Part shown: positions 1-9,719 of the stretch, one piece after another
How positions within the stretch are numbered: the stretch's first letter is position 1
How the letters are laid out: every line of letters begins with the position of its first letter
Source: Schistocerca nitens
Taxonomy: Eukaryota; Arthropoda; Insecta; Orthoptera; Acrididae
Direction: 5' to 3'
DNA: 64,000 nt
Assembly: GCF_023898315.1 (NCBI RefSeq)
Contig: NC_064619.1
Coordinates: 487,175,376-487,239,375 of the forward strand
The notes under the pieces: generated by a model
What the model was told of the DNA's origin: nothing
The model's input: the letters and a program-made list of their open reading frames with translations, nothing else
The model's database searches: none
Translations under genes and position numbers: made by a program

Positions 1-328
1 AGCGCCATATTTCGCACTTCTGTAAAACTTTGCCAATCTTGGGTGTTTTGCGTTCTTTTAAATTTGGCATGTTTTTTTCGTTGCTTCTGTAACAACGATC
101 TGACCCATTTTGTGTACCATGGGCGATCAGTACAATCACTTATTATTTTACGTGGTATATATCTCTCAATTGCTGTTGATACTATCTCTTTGAAAACATT
201 CCACAACTTTTCTATACTTACATGATCAGATGGAAAGGAGTGAAGACTGTCTCTTAAAAAGGTGTTAAGAGCATTTTATGAGCTTTTTTAAACAGATATA
301 CTTTGCGTTTCTTTCTCTCCGCAAAATA
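1..328 (-). pseudogene. CR1/Jockey-like LINE fragment (linker before RT)
   Basis: This is the copy-A counterpart of 41,573-41,900. Read on the minus strand it encodes the region between endonuclease and reverse transcriptase, with lysine-rich text such as KKHAKFKRTQNTQDW in the B copy. The frame is broken by stops, and the element appears to be truncated at its 5' side near 328. The RT and 3' end of this copy would lie left of the window. Confidence 0.6.
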
Positions 329-2500
329 GAGGAAGAAAGGAACATAAGGAAAGCACTGACAAAAAGAGGGGTGGAATGGTAGGACATGTTTCGAGACATA
401 AGGAAACAAATTCCATGGTGCTAATACAACAAATAATTCAAGTAATTAAGAATATATGCCGAATATACTTATCTGAGATGAAGAGATTGGTACAAGAGAA
501 GAAATCCCGTTGAGCCGCCTCAAACCAGTCAGAAGAATGATGGAAAATGGAAATAGAACATAATTGGTACGAGTTTAGGACTCCGCGAGTACTTTGAGTT
601 TCAGTAAAAACTGCAGCATAAATTAAATTACTGAAATCAACACGATGTAAAAAGTTTAGTCTTTCAAGTGGGCATGACGGATATATCGGCCCTTGGCCTG
701 TTCGCTCTCAGTTCAACGAATATATCGGACCACAGTAACCTGTCGCTTGTAGCTAATGGGAATGATGAATTCAAAGTCGAGAGGAACTTTAAAGTTAGTA
801 GCTAACGTTTCATCCATCATCAGTCAAAATAATGCATTCTCGAAGTTTTAACGGTTTTCATTGTTTTTACTGCTATGGACACAAATTATGGCTGCTCCTG
901 AAGAAAAAACAGCTTTTCGAAGTGTTTTGGAGTTCGCTAACGATTTTCTTGGAAAGAATTATTGAATTTACCTCTTCACCTAGCAGATATTAGTAAAACA
1001 GAACCGCAAAAGAGATGCCGTGATGGTCAGCGCGTTACGTGACAATGCATTGCATGAAGTAAACTCAAAATATCTCATCCTGCATTTGTGGTAATTATAT
1101 GAGACGCGTGGCTAGAAGTAGGTCACAGTTGGGAAACTACCAAGGAGCAGACTGAAAAATGTTATCAGACGATCACCGACGTTAAGTGCGGGGCTGTTTT
1201 CCAGTTATCCTGTATTAGGTTCAGGATGAGGCCGGGGGTACCTGCAACATGCACACACGCTCACAACAGTGTAATTGGACTAGGGGTTTGCAATGGGGTA
1301 AAACAGTTCCTCACACATTATTCCTATCTGCAGTGATAGCTGCAGTTTATTAGTATTCTATGTTATCAACACATCTGACTAGTAAAAATGCATATCGCCT
1401 TTGCTCTGTGGTTATGAAGCCAGATTTTGCAATAATCAGTAAGCATTCAGCTGTATTTAAGATAGCTGAAGTCAATACCCTCTCCCGTGATCTACTGTAC
1501 TGTAATTGTAACACACCCCACGTCTACCATAATCCATGTGTTTCAGTGCATATAAGAGGTGACTTTGACTGATAGTATTTTACTGACAGAAGTCTCTCTG
1601 GGTATATTTCGAAGACGAGGAAGAAGTGATCCTGCAAATACTTTGTACATACTTTTGGCAGTGAGAGTGAATCTAAATCACCTTTGGACACCAAAGAAAC
1701 CAAGTCACTTGTGGTAGGATAGTAAATAAATATTCTTGTACAAAATCTTTATTAATTATTGCATACACATACATAAGAAATGTGAAAATAACTGAACACG
1801 AAAGGGCAATACGGGATATATGCATTTACTGTAAATTCTGATAGAATGTGGTCAAACACTGGTGTACTCGCAGCAAATGATGGAATAGAGGGTGCCTCTA
1901 CATTAAAGGATATACTAGAGATTTGTTTATAAACTTTCCTTCCCAGATGAATTTGATTAAAGGAAGGTTCGTCATATTGTATCAAAAGGCTGTGGACTGA
2001 ATATTGTGCATTTTATTATTCCACAAGTATTAAGACAAAAGTACCATAAACTGCTACTATTTCCAAAATTATTTTATTTTCCAGGTCTTAAGAAAAAGAA
2101 GATATATATCAAATACACTTAACCCATTCCCTATTAAAGAAACTAGTTCTTCTAGTCCAGTTAACGAGAAAACTGAAAATGGAAGAGATCGACGTAAGAA
2201 AAACAAAAGCTAAACGTGTAAGATTTGGTGGAAACATTTCCCATGAAGGAAAACTATTAATTACTACTCGAAAAAGCAAGGCTTACAAATTACTGTAATT
2301 TTTTGAATCTCTGCATATTAATCTAATTTATTAGACACAGTTCCTAAGTTTTCGTCAGTCAGTCAGTTGGCAGTTGGAGGCTGGAGTGCTGACACATTAT
2401 CTGCGTATCCAGTTATGCTGGCAACTAATGTGACATATATACGGATCATATCAAGCCATACCACATCAACAATAGCCTGATGATGGCGCACTGAAGCACT
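329..2500. other. Copy A intergenic, no gene recognised
   Basis: The sequence is AT-rich and duplicated at 41,901-44,213. I found no conserved reading frame, RNA gene or element ends. Near 986 copy A lacks about 144 bp present in B at about 42,552-42,695. The longest open frames (1,360-1,572 plus; 1,752-1,985 minus) resemble nothing I recognise. They are not favoured by the A/B comparison: the plus-strand frame is altered at its end in B and the minus-strand one is broken in B. Confidence 0.6.
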
Positions 2501-2820
2501 GGCCTGTGTTATGCCGAATTACAGTGTAAAATTCCTTCGGACGTGCATGCATGTCCTAAGGAACAGGCACTTCTTCGACTACAGCCGGAATGAAATACAA
2601 GAAATTTATTCGCAGTTGCGAATATGGACAGCCATCAACTGTATAACAGAATGACGACAATGAAAGCCACTGCCTGACCGGAACTCAAACCGGGATTTCC
2701 CGCTCATCGCGTGCGGTCACCTTATCATTTGACTATCCGAGCAGAACTCATGGCCAGGCCCGAACTACGATATATCGTCAGCCACATGCCTAAATCCTGT
2801 ACCCGTACGTCCACTATGTA
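2501..2820 (-). repeat. tRNA-headed repeat unit, tandem unit R1 (copy A)
   Basis: On the minus strand, about 2,745-2,660 reads like a degenerate tRNA. It has an A-box-like stretch (GATAGTCAAATGATAAGG) and a B-box-like stretch (GGTTTGAGTTCC), followed by a body down to 2,501. The body motif around TGCCTGTGTTATGCCGAATT returns at 4,425-4,445 (unit R2). In copy B the end of a third unit (R0) precedes R1. The unit is therefore in a short tandem array. It is not a functional tRNA gene because the cloverleaf stems are imperfect and it is embedded in the repeat. Confidence 0.55.
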
Positions 2821-2983
2821 CGAGGGTCATTCAATAATTAAAGAGACAAAATGGTCCGGGGAAAAACTGTCAGTAGGGCAGGTTTGATACTTATATGGCT
2901 TTAAATGGGCATCACTAGGATGAACCCTGAGCAGCTGATGTATCAACATAGTTTTGTTCATAACCTCAAAAATACATTTCAAG

Positions 2984-4270
2984 ATGGCGAGTCCGCTTGA
3001 AACGCCCACATTAGTTGAACAACGTTCTGTTAATTGTTGACGGCCAGTGTGGCCGAGCGGTTCTAGGCGCTTCAGTCTGGAACCACGCGACCGCTACGGT
3101 CGCACGTTCGAATCCTGCCTCGGGCATGGACGTGTGTTATGTCCTTAGGTTAGGTAGGTTTAAGTAGTTCTTAGTTCTAGGGGACTGATGACCTCAAATG
3201 TTAAGTCCCATAGTGCTAAGAGCCATTTGAACCATTTTTTGTTATTTGTTTTTTACTTGCTGAATTCTAGGAACCAGTGAATATATACCGTAGAATGTCT
3301 TATGTTTATGATGAAAGTTGTATAAATCGTCCAAATTTTTACAAGTGGGTAGAGCAGTTCAAAAATCGTCGCGACTCAGTGACTGACGAACACGCTTCTG
3401 GCCTACCAGTTGCAGTTTCAACTCGCTCACTTGAAAGTCGAATTGATGACATTATTCGTGCCGACCGCCGTGTGACTGTGGAAATGATACCTGATAAGGT
3501 TCAAGTTAGTTCTGATACAGTTCATAACATTGTCTGTAACAAGCGGAAGTACCGAAAAACATGTGCAAGATGGGACCCATAGGACTTGACTTGACTCGGC
3601 TACACAAGGAAATAAAGTTGAGAGTGTGCTCAGAGCTAAAGGAACGTTATGAAAGAGAAGGTGAGCACCTCTTCAACAAAATTTTAACTTGTGATGAAAC
3701 TTGGGTTCACTATTATGAGCCAGAAACAAAACGACAAAGCATGGAGTGGAAGCACACCAACTCACCTGCCTAGAAAAAATTCAAACCCAAACATCAGCAG
3801 GATACATCATGTTGACGGTGTTTTGGGATGCTGAAGGTCCAGTTGTTTGTCATCCCGAAGAGCAGTGTAGAATGATCAGCCAATATTAATCGTATTTGCT
3901 TTTAGACTAGGTGAAGCCAGCCATGAGAGAGAGACGTCGTGGATCCGAGAGAAGAGGTGTGATTCTCCAGCAAGACAACCCAAGTCCTCATATTGCTCAT
4001 CTAACCCGTGAAACCATCGACAAAATGGGTTGGGAAGTACTGCCTTATCCCCCTTACAGACCTCATTTAGCACCTACTGATTTCGATTTGTTTAGTGCAC
4101 TGAAGGAGGCATTACGTGAAAAGAGGTTCCAGGACAAAGAGGACGTGAAACATTTTGTGCGAAATTGGTTCAAACATCAAGATAAAGAGTTCTTTGCAGC
4201 CGGAATAAAAGAGCTTGTAGCGCGTTGGAATAAGTGCATAAATGTTCATGGGGATTATGTTGAAATGTAG
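2984..4270 (+). pseudogene. mariner transposase pseudogene (DD34D type), copy A
   Basis: The frame starts at an ATG at 2,984 (MASPLETPTLVEQR). After about 17 codons it is split by a SINE, then resumes at 3,277 with the helix-turn-helix region (FYKWVEQFKNRR). Catalytic landmarks survive. The first Asp is in TCDETWVHYYEPETKRQS (about 3,690-3,750), the second in LQQDNPSPHIAH (about 3,966) and the third in HLAPTDFDLF (about 4,070). The reading frame shifts near 3,580 and has a stop at 3,771, so no transposase is made. The family normally encodes about 345 residues that cut and paste at TA sites. Confidence 0.85.
3039..3239 (+). repeat. SINE with Leu/Ser-tRNA-like head, inside mariner transposase
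   Basis: The head contains TGGCCGAGCGG (A box) and GGTTCGAATCC-like CGTTCGAATCC (B box) with a long variable-arm-like stretch, typical of class II tRNA. The tail carries CCTTAGGTTAGGTAGGTTTAAG and ends AGCCATTTGAACCATTTTTT. Target-site duplication: TGTTAATTGTT (3,028) and TGTTATTTGTT (3,240). It interrupts the N-terminal coding part of the mariner and is shared with copy B. Confidence 0.9.
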
Positions 4271-4345
4271 AAAAAGCATTGTTTTGTAAAAAAAGGGTTT
4301 TTTTCTCCAGACCAATTTCTCTCTTTAATTGTTGAATGACCCTCG

Positions 4346-4565
4346 AATATTCTCCTATAAAGGAGGCATTTTCCTTGAAAGTCTGTTGCTCGGAGCCGGC
4401 AGATAAATACGATACTGCAGTGCCTGTGTCATTCGGAACTACGATGCAGAGTTCCTTCGGACAAGCGTGCATCCATGTCCGAAGATACACGAACTGCGGC
4501 GACTACAGCAGTTATGAAATACATGAAATGTATTCGCAATATATTCTCGGCACAAATAGGTTCAA
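4346..4565 (-). repeat. tRNA-headed repeat, body unit R2 (copy A)
   Basis: The stretch around CGGCAGATAAATACGATACTG and TGCCTGTGTCATTCGGAACT repeats the body of unit R1 at 2,501-2,640. No tRNA-like head is left here. It marks the right side of the array that the mariner entered. Confidence 0.5.
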
Positions 4566-4832
4566 TGGCTGATTGAAACGTCAAGATGTATTCAGATCAA
4601 TTACTCGTTTCATTATTGAAGCTTTACAGTGAATTACAACAGATAGCCATGATCGCTAATTCGGAAAAGCATTACGACCTAATATAGGAAGAAGGTAACC
4701 GACTAGCGGTAATAAGCTCCTGTTTCGGCTACATAGCTAGTGTCAATATAAATAACTGAAGTAGATCCATGGCATAGACAACGATGGACTGGAGATGTAA
4801 TTTACTTGAGTAGCTCTGAGCCCACGTCATCC

Positions 4833-5035
4833 ACCGGCCGAGGTGGCCGAGCGGCTCTAGGCGCTAGAGTGTGGGACCGCGCGACCCCTACGGTCGCAGG
4901 TTCGAATCCTGCCTCGGGCATGGATGTGTATGATGTTCTTAGGTTATTTAGGTTTAAGTAGTTCTAATTTCTAGGAGACCGATGACCTCAGAAGTTAAGT
5001 CCCATAGTGCTCAGAGCCACATGAACCATTGTGAA
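4833..5035 (+). repeat. SINE with Leu/Ser-tRNA-like head, copy A
   Basis: The head has GTGGCCGAGCGGCTCTAGG and GCAGGTTCGAATCCTGCC. The shared tail ends GAGCCACATGAACCATTGTG. Target-site duplication CCACGTCATCC at 4,822-4,832 and 5,036-5,046. Copy B has the same insertion at 46,777-46,979, so it predates the duplication. Confidence 0.92.
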
Positions 5036-5094
5036 CCACGTCATCCCATCGTTTGACAGCATTTCATAAACCACGAAATAGTCAGCACAATCTG

Positions 5095-5629
5095 AGGGAA
5101 ACATTTACTTCTACATCTGCACTTCAGCTACATTATGTTGTGTGGCAGAGGGTACTTATGGTACATACATAACTCTCTAGTTGTAATCAATAGGAGAGGC
5201 TTCTCTAGGAGAAATCAATATGACGCCCGCCTCTTCTTGGAAGTACATTCTACAAATTTTCAACAGTGAACCTCTTCACGATGCACAACACCCATCTTGT
5301 AGCTCCTGACAGTGGAGTTTGTTGGGTATTTCGGTAACGCTGTCACTTACAACGACACTGTGATGAAACGGGTCGCTCTTCGTCGCATCATCCGTGCTTC
5401 TTCTAATAATCCTACCTGATAATGGTCCGACCGATGAACAACACTCAAGAAATGCCGAGCGAGTATTTTGAAAACCACTGCTGTTGTGCATGACGTGATT
5501 CCCTTCGGATTGTTCCAGTAAATCTTTGATACTTCTCTGCTTCTCTGCGACAATTTTTTGTTGGTCTTCCCTCTTTAGTCCATATACGATAGCTATTCTG
5601 AGGCACTTTCCGGTTGTTATTGTATCCAA
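5095..5629 (-). pseudogene. LINE 3' end relic, minus strand, copy A
   Basis: The plus-strand start TACATCTGCACTTCAGCTAC followed by TTGTGTGGCAGAGGGTAC matches the layout of the CR1/Jockey-like LINE 3' ends elsewhere in this window. The minus-strand frame 5,629-5,276 retains a degraded C-terminal RT landmark (FLECCSSVGPLSG, compare ILEYCCAVWDPHQVG at about 15,000). No catalytic region remains. The same relic is at 47,040-47,573. Confidence 0.55.
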
Positions 5630-8174
5630 TGCTTTATCGCGAAATTCTTCACTTATGCACGTGCAGTACGTTACTTTTATTTACGTGCAGTGTCAACTAG
5701 ACAAATCGTGAACCGTTCTCCTGCATTTCGATACGGTTGTCTGATGTTGCAACCTTCCTGTAGACAGCAGCATCGTCTGAGAACCCGCCCCGTGCAGCTT
5801 GCGACGTTATCCGTTACGCAATTTACATACAGAGCATTGCAAACATTAATAGCTCCGTAGAGCTCCCCTAGGCTACATAAATCGATTTTTCCCCTTGAAT
5901 TACACCTCTTATTTCTGTTTGCTAAAATGTCCTGCAACCAGCCATGTAATCTGCTACCCGGTAAGCTTGTACCAGTGGCGGGTCGCGGATATTTTTCTAG
6001 TGATTTGTCTAGGGGGTCACTGGCAGATGATCTACAAAGTTTCAAATGACTAACATACATGGTTTAATAATAATAAAAAGTAACAACTCTACGGAAATAC
6101 ACTTAGCTTACGATGGATGGTTGCACGAATAATCCATTCACCGCTCATTAAGAGCAGAGACTCTGTCAATGAAGCAGTCATTCAATTCATTGACGGTGCT
6201 GACAATATCCCTTGCGACTGAGAGCGCTGCTGCTGCTGCTGTTAACAGCTGCTCACTCACAGCACGTCGCAGAAAACCTTCAGGATAGAGAAAGATCGGT
6301 CTGCGTCAGAATATGTCGCCGGTATGGTAACAGTCATTTTCAGGAGTTTCGTTGTTTGACTACAATGTTTCTGCAAATTATTTTCGAATAGGAATTGCAG
6401 AAATTTCAAAGCTCATCCCTCGCTTTTAATATCTGAACTTTTGTTCTCAGTTTGTTGCCTTCAAGAATGCGATTTATTTTCTAAGACGCCTGTCGCAATG
6501 TTTGCAGAAAGTGACCTGCATACAACACACACTTTTCGGAATTAAATAAATTTGCAGCTACGAGACATCCGGTAAATTCAAAGCTTTCAGCAACTTCAGT
6601 GACAATTTTATCTCACACTTCTTTTGAAAGAACCGTTTTTTGAATTTATTTTCCTGTCCCTATCTCTGTGCAAGATGCAGCAGCTCTCTGCATGTGGAAA
6701 TCACGTCAGATATATTAGCTGGAATATATTTTTGCAGAGTTCTGCCCCTTGTTGTACACACAGTGGGTGAACTACTCATTTTTGTAATTGGCTGTACAAT
6801 GCAGCAATGTTGGCACAGTGTGATAATAATTACAAACAACCAAAATTGAAGTGCTGTGTGCCTTCATTTCAGACGGTGCACTGTTGCTTAAATAATTATA
6901 GTAGTTTGTCGAGATAGAATCTCAGTTTGCTCCAGGCATTCTACAAGTCGATATTTTCATACGCAACTTGCACAATTCTTGATTTAAAATTCCACCTTGT
7001 GTAGGAAACATGGCAGAATTTCCTGCTCTGTATGTATTACACACTGTGAAGAACATGGGTAAAACTAAAAATCTCACTAAGGTCAACGAAATATCTTCTG
7101 ACGTCCCTATTCTGACTCTCTGCACAGGTTAAAATGAGATCCTGCGTTTCGGCATAAAAATTAACTACATAATCATGTTCCAAATGTTCTTTCACAAGAG
7201 TCTGTGCACCTGAAAAACGACCTCTCACGACACCTGTGCAATTGTAGCTCTGTGAAATAACTATATTTCTATGTCTCTCAGCGACTATCCTAAAGATTTT
7301 GGACTCTATTTACGAGGTGTCAGGAATGAAAAAGACCTTGCTATGGATTTCCCCTTAGAGGAAACATATCTGACTATTACGATAAACAGTGAAATTGTTG
7401 AAGTGTCATTGTCTTATCTGCGCTAACTTGTACAGGATCAGTGACAGCAATTTTCTTTTTTGCTCTGTAAACCTCCATCATACAAGAAAGAGCAAAATTT
7501 TGAATACGTTTACATGTTCCTTTGAAAACACATGCCTTCCAAAGATTATCGTTAAATAAAGTATCAGATCCACTAATGAAACCTAAATGAAATCTAGAAG
7601 ACGTTCGGAAATACCCGTATTTGATGAGTTGCTGCATCCATAATTTCCACGAAGTGCAAGCTCAGAAACACAATAAACTACAACAGATCACGCAGTTTTA
7701 GAGAGTGTGTAACGATATTGGCAAATCCAATGATTGTGTCTAGAACCTGTGTATCGGGAGAATCACTCATGCGTGCACAGTGACAGATGGTCTGAAACGG
7801 GTTCAATCGAGTACGTAGTTCTTATTGTCATCTACCAGACTCCAGTAGCGCACAGAGACATTCAAGAAACAGGTCAAGAGCATGTTCTGTTTATTTCCTA
7901 AAGGCTTTTTGTTTACTTATCTCTGTACAGTTTTTATATGCATTTTATAGTGTCAAGAATGCGCGAATGTTGTCTGAAGTAAATATATAGATCATTCTTC
8001 TACTGATGAACGTTGTACAAAGGAGAACTTTGTAACATAATATGTCAAGTAAGTTTATGGTAAAAGGAAAGCTAATTCGAGTGCAAATGAAAATAGTTAA
8101 TAACGTAAAGTATAAGCAAAATATCAGAATGCTAAATATTTATTTCGGGAGAAAGTACATTTCGAAAGCATGTT
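5630..8174. other. Copy A intergenic, no gene recognised
   Basis: The sequence is duplicated at about 47,574-50,087. It holds a short CTG/GCT microsatellite near 6,225-6,242 (longer in A than in B, about 48,147-48,160). The minus-strand frame 6,060-5,677 is open for 127 codons in A but interrupted in B, so I do not call it. No RNA gene or element termini were seen. Confidence 0.55.
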
Positions 8175-8420
8175 ATTTGTTGATTGGTTGGTCATGAAAA
8201 GCGCAGACTAAAAAGAGAGAACAATCTTTTTCTATTGGCTTTAAAGAAAACTGACCAATCAGAAAGGAGTATTCTTCCCGCGTCTTTTCTCTTGGAGACA
8301 GAGAAAGCTTACATCAGTCTAGAGTAGTCGGAGCCCAACCTTTCAATGGTACGGTCGTGTGTAGTATGAGCTCCGAAGGAAGTTATAATTTGCCGGTTTT
8401 CGTTGTACTACATAACTCTA
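8175..8420 (+). promoter_or_regulatory. Possible promoter: cluster of CCAAT boxes
   Basis: Within about 90 bases there are three CCAAT-type motifs: GATTGGTTGG (about 8,181), CTATTGGC (about 8,233) and GACCAATCAG (about 8,252). They are followed by an arthropod initiator-like ACATCAGTCT at 8,311-8,320. All are kept in copy B near 50,093-50,233. No convincing downstream reading frame follows. It could belong to an unannotated 5' exon, a non-coding transcript or an old transposon promoter. Confidence 0.25.
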
Positions 8421-9374
8421 AAGTGCTTTAAAGTGAAGGCAAGGTGCTTTTTTAGAAAGTATGGATTTTTAAGCAATTTTCTGTATGACAAGTGACTGTA
8501 ATTCCTCGTGGCATATTGAGCAGATTGGTGACTAAAAAGTTGCGTGCATTTGACACCGAAAATTTAATAGCACGGCGAACATTTTCATTTATGAACAATC
8601 CGTGCTTCGTGCATAGTAGATTTCGGGAAATACGTTACCGTAAGCTTGCTATCGTGAATGAAAGTGTTTTGTGCATACTGTGTTAGGATTACCACGGTCT
8701 TAGAAGTGCACGTGTACAATATCGAGGTTAAGAATATACCAAAGTTTTGCCAGTACTTCCACCTTTCATTCGAAATCAAGACCTTTTCCCGATTCTTTGA
8801 ATAGTTAGGTTGTGTGCAGCCTGGTGCGAGTCGCAGTACGGCAGTTTTCTGCTCGGCTTTCCTACGGCGATCTGCTGCAGCGAGTTGACCGGTAGCTGCA
8901 GATAAAGGACGGAAGCAGGCGCGCCGCCGCAGTGTCTTCCCATTGGCTGCCTACAAGTTCCATCCAGTTGTTGTGTAAAACCCCTTTTCCTAAAATATTA
9001 CGATCGGGAGAAATCCGTCTTTTTGTTTTTGTCTTCTGTGATACCTTCTCGTAACTGTCCAGTCTGAAAATTCTTACAATTTCTTTATTTTTATTGTTAG
9101 TGTTCTTGACTAACATAGAGGCATGAGAATTAATGAATTTAAATTTAAAATTTTTACGCACTGTAAAATTCTGTCAGGTGAATATCTCTGTGGGATCCAC
9201 TGCTCCGCTCGCCACAGGACGAAACGCCGCTTGCTCGTACTTTGTTCGCTAAACAAGCGTGCGACAGGGCGACGTGAAGGAAAACAGCATCAACCTGGTT
9301 CTCGTTCTCTTCTGCTCTAGATCTTATTAACAATGATATTGAACTGAATGTCGCTGGATGTCACAATGCGTGAT
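8421..9374. other. Copy A, no gene; deletion junction at 9,112
   Basis: No coding sequence was recognised. At 9,112 the text goes directly from GACTAAC to ATAGAGGCATGAG, where copy B has 693 extra bases (51,027-51,719). There is no clear target-site duplication around the extra block. Confidence 0.55.
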
Positions 9375-9719
9375 CATAAAACTAAAACTCTAAACTAAAC
9401 TCCACCCCAATAGGCAATGAACGCACAAAGGTACTGACTGGCCGCCATGTCATCCTCAGCTCATCATCACTGGATAAGGATATTGAGGGGCATGTGGTCA
9501 GCACACCACTCTCCCAGCCGTATGTCAGTTTCCGTGACTGGAGCCTCTTCTCAATCAAGTAGTTCCTCAGTTTGCCTCACAAGGGCTGAGTACACCCCGC
9601 TTGCCAACAGCGCTCGGCAGACCGGATGGTCACACATCCAAGTGCTAGCCCAGACCGACAGCGCTTAACTTCGGTGACCTGACGGGAACCGGAGTTACCA
9701 CTGTGACAAGGCCGTTGGC
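9375..9719 (-). repeat. 5S-rRNA-derived SINE (SINE3-type), copy A
   Basis: On the minus strand 9,719-9,603 is a 117-nt block that starts GCCAACGGCC and ends GCTGTTGGC, the length and closing stem of 5S rRNA. It contains the 5S internal-control-like stretches CACCGAAGTTAAGCGCTGTC and GCACTTGGATGTGTGACC. A body without 5S similarity continues to about 9,375 and ends in AGTTTTAGTTTTATG. A genuine 5S gene is unlikely because of substitutions (GATGTGTGACC where 5S has GATGGGTGACC) and the attached body. The copy B counterpart is about 51,975-52,324. Confidence 0.82.

Larger units (their letters stand above)
2821..4345 (+). mobile_element. mariner element, copy A, with nested SINE
   Basis: The terminal inverted repeats are CGAGGGTCATTCAATAATTA at 2,821 and its complement ending at 4,345. 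A TA lies just before the left end. The element is 1,525 bp including a SINE of about 200 bp at 3,039-3,239. It sits between units R1 and R2 of a tRNA-headed tandem repeat. The flanks rejoin as repeat sequence, so it entered that array. The same insertion is in copy B (44,771-46,290), so it predates the duplication. Confidence 0.88.

Noticed and set aside
2660..2745. tRNA-like minus-strand sequence
   Set aside because: It is part of a tandem repeat unit with degenerate boxes, not a free-standing tRNA gene.
3041..3125. tRNA-Leu/Ser-like sequence with A and B boxes (also at 4,840, 12,110, 34,735, 44,990, 46,780, 54,560)
   Set aside because: Each is the head of a SINE followed by the same tail and flanked by target duplications. 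The stems are imperfect, so these are not tRNA genes.
5677..6060. 127-codon minus-strand frame
   Set aside because: The duplicate at 47,762-48,004 is interrupted, and substitutions show no codon pattern.
9603..9719. 5S rRNA gene
   Set aside because: Head of a SINE with substitutions in the internal promoter and an attached repeat body. No tandem 5S array.
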